Shown one piece after another: positions 13,226 through 18,528 of a DNA stretch of 18,528 nucleotides; the stretch's first letter is position 1, and each line of letters starts with the position of its first letter. This DNA is from an uncultured Eubacteriales bacterium. GTDB taxonomy: Bacteria > Bacillota > Clostridia > Oscillospirales > Oscillospiraceae. The notes below the pieces were generated by a model. It made no database searches. It worked only from the letters and a program-made list of their open reading frames with translations, and was not told the DNA's origin. Location of the stretch: the NCBI GenBank assembly GCA_900555665.1, contig USLX01000035.1, forward strand, positions 1 through 18,528. The letters are read 5' to 3'. The position numbers were made by a program, and so were the translations under genes.

Positions 13226-13329
13226 GCGGCGGGAGATTTTTTCCTGAATCAAGGCGTCCGCGACGACGGCGTACCGTGTGTACGTCTAGGAGCGGCAACG
13301 CAGAGTCAGGGAAAAAGATCCGCCGCTCT
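13226..13329. repeat. 104-bp dispersed repeat, copy B
   Basis: This direct copy lies 156 bp from copy A and abuts the stop codon of the M18 aminopeptidase gene, so its minus-strand transcript would be the 3' untranslated region of that gene. The inverted ends and a GAGCGGC/GCCGCTC pairing could give a structured 3' end. Confidence 0.75.
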
Positions 13330-14717
13330 TAAAGTTTTTCAAAGATTGCCTTCATTCCGCGATAGGTCATGTAGCAGTCCAGCTTGGCGACCGTCTCGAA
13401 GGGGGCGTGCATGGAGAGGATGGGAACACCGGCGTCGAGCGTGTCGATGTTGCGCTTGGCCATGAATTTGGCGACGGTGCCGCCGCCGCCCGCGTCGGTC
13501 TTGCCGAGCTCAGCCATCTGCCAGATGACGCCCTCGTCGTTGAAGAGCTTGCGGATTTTGCCGACAACCTCGGCGGAGGCGTCGGACGCGCCGCCCTTGC
13601 CGCCGGAGCCGGTGTATTTGCAGAGGCCGATGCCGTAGTTGGCGTAAGCGGAGTTGCGGCGCTCATAGACTTCGGAGAAGTTCGGGTCGTAGGCGGCAGT
13701 GACGTCGGCGGAGAGGCAGAAGGAATGGGCCAGGCATTCGCGCAGGCCGACGCCCTGGCTGTGGCAGAGAGAACCCATCACATACTCAAAATAGTCGCCC
13801 TGCATGCCGGAGACGCCTTCGGAGCCGATCTCTTCCTTGTCGGCGAAGATGCAGACGGCGGTCTTTTCGGGCTTGTCGAGCGCGAGGAGCGCGGCGAGCT
13901 CTGCATAGGCGCAGACGCGGTCGTCGTGGCCGTAGGCACCGATCAGGCTGCGGTCGAAGCCGATATCGCGGGCATTGGCCGCGGGGACAGCCTCCAGCTC
14001 GGCAGAGATGAAGTCCTCCTCGGTGATGCCGTACTTTTCGTTCAGGAGGCGCAGGACTTCAACTTTGACGCGGTCAGAACCGTCGTCATCGCGGAGCGGG
14101 CGGGAGCCGACGAGGATATTGAGCGTTTCCGACGGAATGGCCTCGTTGAGGGGCTTTTTTCCCTGCTCACGGCCAAGATGCGGCAGCAGATCGTTGATGA
14201 CGAGCTGCGGATCCTTGGGATCGTCGCCGATTTTGACATAGACCTCGCTGCCGTCGCGGCGGACGACGAGGCCGTGCAGCTCCAGCGGAACCGTGACCCA
14301 CTGGTATTTGCGGACGCCGCCGTAGTGGTGCGTCTTGAGGTAGGCCAGCTCGGCATCCTCGTAGAGGGGATTGGGCTTGAGGTCGAGCCGCGGCGAGTCG
14401 GTGTGGGCCGCGCCGATGTTTGCGCCTTCGGAGAGCGGCTTCTGGCCGATGATCATAAGCATGATGGCCTTGCCGCGGTTGTTGTAATAGAGCTTATCGC
14501 CGGGGGCGACGGCCATGCCCGGCGTGTAGGGCTTGAAGCCCTTCGCCTCGGCGAGGCGGATGGCGGAGACGACGCATTCGCGCTCGGTCTTCGAGACGTC
14601 GAGGAATGCCTTGTACTGCTCGCAGTAATCGTTCATTTCTGCCTCTTCGACGGCACTGATGCGGTCAAGGCCGTTCTGGGGCTTGTATAACAGCGCGTTA
14701 CGCTCTTCTTGGGTCAT
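13329..14717 (-). CDS. M18-family aminopeptidase
   Basis: This 462-residue cytoplasmic zinc aminopeptidase (PF02127) removes N-terminal, often acidic or hydrophobic, residues from peptides. Landmarks are HTDSPR (105-110) and GHDDRV with the bridging aspartate (263-268). DKEEIGS (293-299) carries the catalytic and ligand glutamates. SADVTAAYDPNF (336-347), GGGGTVAKF and MHAPFE with the last metal histidine (437) follow. Length and motif order match M18 bacterial members. AAGGAGG, 7 nt before ATG 14717, sets the start. It begins 13 nt after the stop of coaE and is the last gene of the prfA-side cluster. Other genes in the cluster have no obvious functional link, so co-transcription is probably incidental. 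Confidence 0.92.
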   Translation of the reverse strand: MTQEERNALLYKPQNGLDRISAVEEAEMNDYCEQYKAFLDVSKTERECVVSAIRLAEAKGFKPYTPGMAVAPGDKLYYNNRGKAIMLMIIGQKPLSEGANIGAAHTDSPRLDLKPNPLYEDAELAYLKTHHYGGVRKYQWVTVPLELHGLVVRRDGSEVYVKIGDDPKDPQLVINDLLPHLGREQGKKPLNEAIPSETLNILVGSRPLRDDDGSDRVKVEVLRLLNEKYGITEEDFISAELEAVPAANARDIGFDRSLIGAYGHDDRVCAYAELAALLALDKPEKTAVCIFADKEEIGSEGVSGMQGDYFEYVMGSLCHSQGVGLRECLAHSFCLSADVTAAYDPNFSEVYERRNSAYANYGIGLCKYTGSGGKGGASDASAEVVGKIRKLFNDEGVIWQMAELGKTDAGGGGTVAKFMAKRNIDTLDAGVPILSMHAPFETVAKLDCYMTYRGMKAIFEKL

Positions 14718-14729
14718 GGGGATTCCTCC

Positions 14730-15317
14730 TTATTCTATGGCTTGGAGCCATTGTTCACAGAGTTGTTCAAACGCTTCGGGTGTTCCGGCGTTTTCCAGGG
14801 TATCATTACAGCGGCTGCGGTAAAATTCGTCCGGCTTCTGGGCGTCAATGCGTCGCCTTGCATAGTCCTCGGAGATACCGTCGCGGGCCATGATGCGCGC
14901 GAGGCGCAGCGCCTTCGGCGCAAGGACGGCGACCGTCGTATCGCAGAGATCGGCGAGGCCGGATTCGATGAGATTGATCGCGTCGATGGCGAAATAGGGG
15001 CGGCTTTGCCCGGCCTGTTCGGCCAGAAGGGCCCGCATTTTCTGCCCCATGTGGTAATAGACGATGGCGTTGAGGCAGTCCAGCGCCGCCGGATCGGAAA
15101 AGACCCGGTTGCCGAGCTTTGGCCGGTCGAGGCTGCCGTCCGGCAGGAAGATGTCCCCGAAGGCCTCCATGAGCGCGGCGCGCATCGGTGCATTCTCGCG
15201 GAGCATCTCATAATAGAGCGCGTCGCAGTCGACCGTGTAGCCGCCGTGCGCCTGGATGACGCGCAGAAGCGTCGTTTTGCCGCAGCCGGTCGGGCCCGTG
15301 ATGCCGAGAACCCGCAT
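14730..15317 (-). CDS. coaE: Dephospho-CoA kinase
   Basis: This 195-residue cytoplasmic enzyme phosphorylates the 3'-hydroxyl of dephospho-CoA with ATP, the last step of coenzyme A synthesis. The P-loop is GPTGCGKT (8-15). The CoaE pattern continues with VDCDALYYEML, LDRPKLGNRVFSDPAALDCLNAIVYYHM, an acidic Walker-B-like FAIDAINLIESGL and a lid region IMARDGISEDYARRRIDAQ. It starts at ATG 15317, 2 nt after the stop of the upstream tsaC/sua5-like gene (TGA-GC-ATG), so the two are coupled. Length is normal for the family. Confidence 0.92.
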   Translation of the reverse strand: MRVLGITGPTGCGKTTLLRVIQAHGGYTVDCDALYYEMLRENAPMRAALMEAFGDIFLPDGSLDRPKLGNRVFSDPAALDCLNAIVYYHMGQKMRALLAEQAGQSRPYFAIDAINLIESGLADLCDTTVAVLAPKALRLARIMARDGISEDYARRRIDAQKPDEFYRSRCNDTLENAGTPEAFEQLCEQWLQAIE

Positions 15318-15319
15318 GC

Positions 15320-16342
15320 TCAGGCCTCAACAACGTGGAAACCGGCGGCTTTTTTCAGCCGGTTGCCCACAGCAAAGCCCAGGCCGGCCGCGTCGGGGCA
15401 CTGCGCCCAGATCTGGCAGACCTGTTCGCGGTCGAATTCGCGCAGGGCGTCAAAGACGCGCCGGGCCTGCTCCGACTTGTCGCCGGCGGGGCCGAGGTCG
15501 TGGACAATACAGTCGGAAAAACGGCCGCAAAATTCCGAGAAGCAGATCACGCCGTCCCCGGGACGGACATGGGCCCGGAGATAGTCGGCGCTGGCCTCCG
15601 GATCGCCCGTGACAACCGTAACGGGGGCCTTGGGCGCATAGTGGCGGTATTTCATGCCGGGCGCTTTGGGATGTTCGCCGTCGGCAAGCTTACTGACCAC
15701 AGCCTTGTCCACCGCAACCTCCCCGAGCACCTCCTGCAGTGCCTCCAGCGGAAGCCCGCCCGGACGGAGCAGGCGCGGGGGCGTGGTTGTGAGATCCAGA
15801 ATGGTGGACTCCACGCCGACGGAGCAGGGGCCGCCGTCGAAGACGCCCTCGATCTTACCGTCCATGTCCTCGCGCATGTCTGCGATGCAGGTGGGACTGG
15901 GGCGGCCGGAGGTATTGCCGGAGGGGGCGGCGATGGGAACGTCCGCCGCGCGGATGATGGCCAGCGTGACGGGATGGTTGGGGCAGCGGACGCCGACGGT
16001 CTCCAGCCCGGCGGTGGTCCGCAGAGGAACGATGGGCTTGCGCGGGAGAATCATCGTCAGCGGGCCGGGCCAGAAGCGTTCGGCCAGGCGATAGGCGCTG
16101 GCCGGCACGTTTTCGCAATAGCGTTCCAGCCACGAGGCGTCCGGAACGTGGATGATGAGGGGGTTGTCCTGCGGACGGCCCTTGGCCTCGAAGATATGCA
16201 GGACGGCAGTCTCATCCAGGGCGTTGGCCCCGAGGCCGTAGACCGTCTCGGTGGGGATGCCAAGCAGGCCGCCGGTTCGAATGATGGCGGCAGCGGCAGT
16301 GATATTTTCCGTTGTCGGTTCGGTGAAATAAATCGTTTTCAC
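15320..16342 (-). CDS. L-threonylcarbamoyladenylate synthase, Sua5/YwlC type
   Basis: This 340-residue enzyme makes threonylcarbamoyl-AMP from threonine, bicarbonate and ATP, the donor for t6A37 on tRNAs reading ANN codons. The YrdC domain (about 10-200) contains TETVYGLG, KGRPQDNP (54-61), PLT and SGNTSGRPSPT (141-151). The linker HPKAPGMKYRHYAP (224-237) that closes over the active site follows, then a C-terminal Sua5 domain, so this is the long Sua5 form rather than short TsaC. The start is GTG 16342 with AAGGA 7-8 nt upstream; the overlapping ATG at 16344 is out of frame. The repeat mosaic at 16384-16605 lies immediately upstream. I could not find a clear promoter, so it may depend on readthrough from prfA. 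Confidence 0.93.
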   Translation of the reverse strand: MKTIYFTEPTTENITAAAAIIRTGGLLGIPTETVYGLGANALDETAVLHIFEAKGRPQDNPLIIHVPDASWLERYCENVPASAYRLAERFWPGPLTMILPRKPIVPLRTTAGLETVGVRCPNHPVTLAIIRAADVPIAAPSGNTSGRPSPTCIADMREDMDGKIEGVFDGGPCSVGVESTILDLTTTPPRLLRPGGLPLEALQEVLGEVAVDKAVVSKLADGEHPKAPGMKYRHYAPKAPVTVVTGDPEASADYLRAHVRPGDGVICFSEFCGRFSDCIVHDLGPAGDKSEQARRVFDALREFDREQVCQIWAQCPDAAGLGFAVGNRLKKAAGFHVVEA

Positions 16343-16383
16343 ATAGAATTCCTTCTTAATTGATAATAAATGAGCTTCAGCCC

Positions 16384-16470
16384 AAAGGCCCCTCTACGAA
16401 GAGGGGGCTGTCATGCGAAGCATGACTGGGGGAGTTTTCATATCTTCCCCCCTCTTCGCAGAGGGGGGCT
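16384..16470 (+). repeat. Dispersed hairpin module, copy 2
   Basis: The parts and order match the module at 3685-3775: CCCCTCT-ACGA-AGAGGGG, CTGTC, a small stem ATGC-GAA-GCAT, TGGGGGAG, spacer, then CCCCCCTCT-TCGC-AGAGGGGGG. Small-stem and loop sequences differ from copy 1 while pairing is kept. Confidence 0.65.
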
Positions 16471-16605
16471 ATCCGCTGCGGCGGGGATGGGCGGACAGGG
16501 TCGTCCGCCCCTACGGACATAAGCGAAGTGCAGAGAAACATGGATAGCCTTAATCCCCTCAGGCGCTGCGCGCCAGATCCCCTTGATGCAATCAAGGGGA
16601 GCCTC
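16469..16605 (-). repeat. Inverted copy of the 3423-3632 repeat mosaic
   Basis: On the minus strand the order is CTCCCCTTGATTGCATCAAG (about 16585-16605), a short variable part, GGGGATTAAGGCTATC (about 16558), the GTAG-hairpin, then CCCCGCCGCAGCGGATAG (16469-16486, identical to 3423-3440). The variable part is about 22 nt here and about 100 nt in the first copy. The block separates prfA from the sua5-like gene and has no coding potential that I trust. Confidence 0.7.
16489..16514 (-). repeat. REP-like unit 4: GTAG plus 8-bp hairpin
   Basis: On the minus strand GTAG (16511-16514) is followed by GGGCGGAC, loop GACCCT, then GTCCGCCC. It is almost identical to unit 2 (one loop difference), in the opposite orientation. 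Confidence 0.6.
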
Positions 16606-16619
16606 TGGTGCGGCAAAAA

Positions 16620-17690
16620 TCATTCGTCCTGACTGTTTTGCAGCTTTTCGGCCTGGTCGGCGGTGACGAGGGCGTCGATGAGTTCGTCGAGGTCGCCGTC
16701 CATGATGGAATCGATTTTATAGAGCGTGAGGCCGATGCGGTGATCGGTGACGCGCCCCTGCGGGAAATTATACGTCCGGATACGCTCGTTGCGCATGCCG
16801 GTGCCGACCTGGCTGCGGCGCTCGCTGGTGACGGCGGAGCTGATCTTCTCCTGCTCGATCTCGTAGAGCTTGGAGGCGAGCATCTGCATACACTTTTCGC
16901 GGTTTTGCACCTGCGAGCGCTCCTCCTGACAGGCCACAACAATGCCGGACGGCTTATGGATGAGGCGCACGGCGGAGGACGTTTTATTGATGTGCTGCCC
17001 GCCCGCGCCGGACGAGCGGTAGACCTGCATCTCGATGTCTTCCGGCCGGAGGTCGACCTCGGCCTCCTCCATCTCGGGCAGGACGGCAACCGTCGCCGTT
17101 GAGGTATGGACACGACCGCCGGACTCGGTCTCCGGAACGCGCTGGACGCGGTGGACGCCGGACTCGAATTTCAGGCGCGAATAGGCTCCCTCACCCGAAA
17201 TTTCAAAGTCGGCTTCCTTGACGCCGCCGAGCTCCGTCTCGTTATAGTTGAGCAGGCTGACCTGCCAGCCACGCCGCTGCGCGTACATCGTATACATGCG
17301 GTAGAGGCTGTGAGCAAAGAGGGCCGATTCCTCGCCGCCGACGCCGCCGCGGATCTCCATAATGACGCTCTTGTCGTCGTTCGGGTCGCGCGGGAGCAGC
17401 AAAATTTTCAGTTCCTGTTCCAGCCGCTCGCAGTCTTGCTTGGCGGCAGAGAATTCCTCCTGGCAGAGGGCCTTGAGCTCCGGGTCGCCGGAGTCCATCA
17501 GTTCGCGCGCGTCGGCCATGGTCTTCGCGGCGTCCTGATATTCCCGGTAGGCCTTGATGATGGGATCGAGCTGCTTCTGCTCTTTGAGCAGCTTGCTCGC
17601 AGCCTTGGGATCGGCATAGAAGTCGGGCTGCGCGGCCCGTTCCTCCATTTCCATGTAGCGTTCTTCGACAAGACGCAGTTTTTCCAGCAT
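16620..17690 (-). CDS. prfA: Peptide chain release factor 1
   Basis: This 356-residue cytoplasmic factor ends translation at UAA and UAG. The stop-codon-reading PxT tripeptide is PET (186-188, in RVPETESGGRVHTS), which marks RF1 rather than RF2 (SPF). GGQ (230-232, SSGAGGQHINKTSSAVR) triggers peptide release and its glutamine is normally methylated by PrmC, whose gene is not next door as it often is. Length is normal. GAGGAAG before ATG 17690 and a consensus promoter at 17721-17749 support the start. A repeat block follows the stop. Confidence 0.96.
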   Translation of the reverse strand: MLEKLRLVEERYMEMEERAAQPDFYADPKAASKLLKEQKQLDPIIKAYREYQDAAKTMADARELMDSGDPELKALCQEEFSAAKQDCERLEQELKILLLPRDPNDDKSVIMEIRGGVGGEESALFAHSLYRMYTMYAQRRGWQVSLLNYNETELGGVKEADFEISGEGAYSRLKFESGVHRVQRVPETESGGRVHTSTATVAVLPEMEEAEVDLRPEDIEMQVYRSSGAGGQHINKTSSAVRLIHKPSGIVVACQEERSQVQNREKCMQMLASKLYEIEQEKISSAVTSERRSQVGTGMRNERIRTYNFPQGRVTDHRIGLTLYKIDSIMDGDLDELIDALVTADQAEKLQNSQDE

Positions 17691-17720
17691 AGGGCTTCCT
17701 CACAGTTTGATATCGTGTTT

Positions 17721-17749
17721 ATCATATCGCATTTTTCGGCGTACGTCAA
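17721..17749 (-). promoter_or_regulatory. Promoter of prfA
   Basis: On the minus strand TTGACG (17744-17749) and TATGAT (17721-17726) have 17-nt spacing, about 30 nt before the ATG. Confidence 0.85.
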
Positions 17750-17797
17750 ATATTGTGCGGGATTTTAACCATACTACTTTGCAGAGGGAGTGATGCA

Positions 17798-18502
17798 ATG
17801 CGGCGGACCCTGACAATTTTACTTGTATTGGCGATTTTGAGCGGGCCGGTGCGGGCGGCGGAAGGTGAAAAGTGGGTGGCGCTGACCTTTGACGACGGGC
17901 CGAGCGGGGAACTGACGAAGCGGCTGCTGGAGGGTCTGGCGGCGCGGGGCGTCAAAGCGACGTTTTTCGTGTGCGGATACCGCGTGGCGGACTATCCGGA
18001 GGCGCTGCGGCAAATCGCGGCGGAGGGGCATGAGATCGGGCTGCACAGCGACAAACACGACTATATGCAGAACATGGGCTATGACGCGGTGGTGGACGAT
18101 TTGACCCGGTGCCGGGAGGCAGTTTTGGACTGCTGCGGCGCAAGGGCACGGCTGTTCCGGCCGCCGGGAGGGCTTTACAGCGAGACGGTGCTCCGTGCGA
18201 GCGATGCGATGGGCCTTTCGGTGATCCTCTGGTCGGTTGACCCGGAGGATTGGGACGCAAAGAAGGCGGCAAGCGTGCTGCCGACGATCCGAAAGGAAGT
18301 ATTTCCGGGGAGTATCATTCTGATGCACGATCTGCACGGATCGTCGATCGACGCGGCGCTGACGGCCATCGACGAGCTGACAGCGCAGGGTTATCGGTTT
18401 TGCACGGTATCGGAGCTGGCGGAGAAGAGCGGAACGGCGCTGCGGCCCGGCGAGGTCTACAGCAGTTTTCGTACCGTTGACGAATCGGCGAAAAACAGGT
18501 AA
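17798..18502 (+). CDS. Secreted polysaccharide deacetylase (NodB domain)
   Basis: This 234-residue exported metal-dependent deacetylase probably acts on cell-wall or capsular N-acetylated sugars. A signal peptide (1-20, likely cut after VRA) precedes the NodB domain. Its motifs are TFDDGP (30-35; D33 metal ligand), HSDKH (83-87, both histidines), RPPGG (121-125), DPEDW (148-152) and LMHD (H177). All catalytic positions are present. The frame is open 15 codons upstream, but the ATG at 17798 has GAGGGAG 7 nt before it and begins the signal peptide. It is divergent from prfA. A weak TTGTGC-N16-TACTTT (17753-17780) is the best visible promoter. The B. subtilis PdaA-like group includes spore-cortex deacetylases, but that role is not shown here. 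Confidence 0.92.
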   Translation: MRRTLTILLVLAILSGPVRAAEGEKWVALTFDDGPSGELTKRLLEGLAARGVKATFFVCGYRVADYPEALRQIAAEGHEIGLHSDKHDYMQNMGYDAVVDDLTRCREAVLDCCGARARLFRPPGGLYSETVLRASDAMGLSVILWSVDPEDWDAKKAASVLPTIRKEVFPGSIILMHDLHGSSIDAALTAIDELTAQGYRFCTVSELAEKSGTALRPGEVYSSFRTVDESAKNR

Positions 18503-18505
18503 AAT
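18477..18505 (+). promoter_or_regulatory. Promoter for a gene beyond the right edge
   Basis: TTGACG (18477-18482) and TAAAAT (18500-18505) with 17-nt spacing lie in the last codons of the deacetylase gene and face right, where AT-rich sequence begins. No terminator is visible after the deacetylase before the window ends. Confidence 0.6.
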
Positions 18506-18528
18506 ATAAGAAAAGATTTCTGATCTAT

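Noticed and set aside
12986..13252. Minus-strand 88-codon open frame beside the M14 peptidase
   Set aside because: It is made of the two 104-bp repeats and the hairpin, repeats the same peptide stretch (PDSALPLLDVHTVRRRHGRPDSG-type, partly) and has no convincing ribosome site.
13070..13329. CRISPR array or tandem repeat array
   Set aside because: There are only two copies, each 104 bp with a 53-bp spacer and internal palindromes. No cas genes are nearby.
13407..14690. 427-codon plus-strand open frame
   Set aside because: It is a mirror of the M18 aminopeptidase gene; the Gly/Val/Asp-rich product is typical of reverse-strand shadows of GC-rich genes.
15335..16363. 342-codon plus-strand open frame
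   Set aside because: It is antisense to the sua5-like gene and lacks a ribosome site or known motif.
16377..16616. Minus-strand 79-codon open frame between prfA and the sua5-like gene
   Set aside because: It lies wholly within the repeat mosaic, and similar peptides would come from the 3.4-3.8 kb copy.

Overview
The window is about 18.5 kb of a GC-rich (roughly 60% by eye) chromosome. Low-GC intergenic promoters of the TTGACA-N17-TATAAT type, AGGAGG ribosome sites, B. subtilis-like protein families and hairpin-rich dispersed repeats all point to a gut Clostridia member, most likely Oscillospiraceae-like. That placement is inference. No phage, CRISPR array or complete insertion sequence is present, and most genes are housekeeping or transport genes.

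Layout. (1) 150-3009, minus: a three-gene ABC transporter (lipoprotein, permease, ATPase) of the TrpXYZ-like family. Its 245-nt leader has a near-consensus promoter, a 39-codon ORF with a Tyr/Phe cluster and a terminator hairpin, which together look like ribosome-mediated attenuation. (2) About 3300-4052: a gene-free stretch of nearly 1 kb made of repeat modules, including GTAG-plus-hairpin REP-like units and duplicated tRNA-Ser 3' ends. (3) 4053-4144, minus: tRNA-Ser(GGA) with its own promoter and terminator. (4) 4244-8670, minus: a penicillin-binding transpeptidase, an FHA-FtsW/RodA fusion and an AI-2E family membrane protein. The first two form a septal or elongation peptidoglycan synthase pair. 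(5) 8958-11944, plus: a WYL regulator, a 169-bp MITE-like element, and an overlapping KdpD-like/KdpE-like two-component pair. (6) 12047-12967, minus: an M14 peptidase whose ribosome site lies inside a terminator hairpin, preceded by two copies of a 104-bp repeat. (7) 13329-17690, minus: M18 aminopeptidase, dephospho-CoA kinase, Sua5/TsaC and release factor 1. A second repeat mosaic (16384-16605), largely inverted relative to the first, separates the last two. (8) 17798-18502, plus: a secreted polysaccharide deacetylase, divergent from prfA.

Themes. Cell-wall biology recurs (FHA-FtsW, PBP, M14 peptidase, deacetylase). Three minus-strand genes (lipoprotein, ftsW-like, M14 peptidase) have an intrinsic-terminator-like hairpin immediately before their ribosome site, suggesting control by premature termination. 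The strongest candidates for something undescribed are the aromatic leader peptide, the tRNA-tail-bounded mini-element and the hairpin that combines terminator and Shine-Dalgarno.
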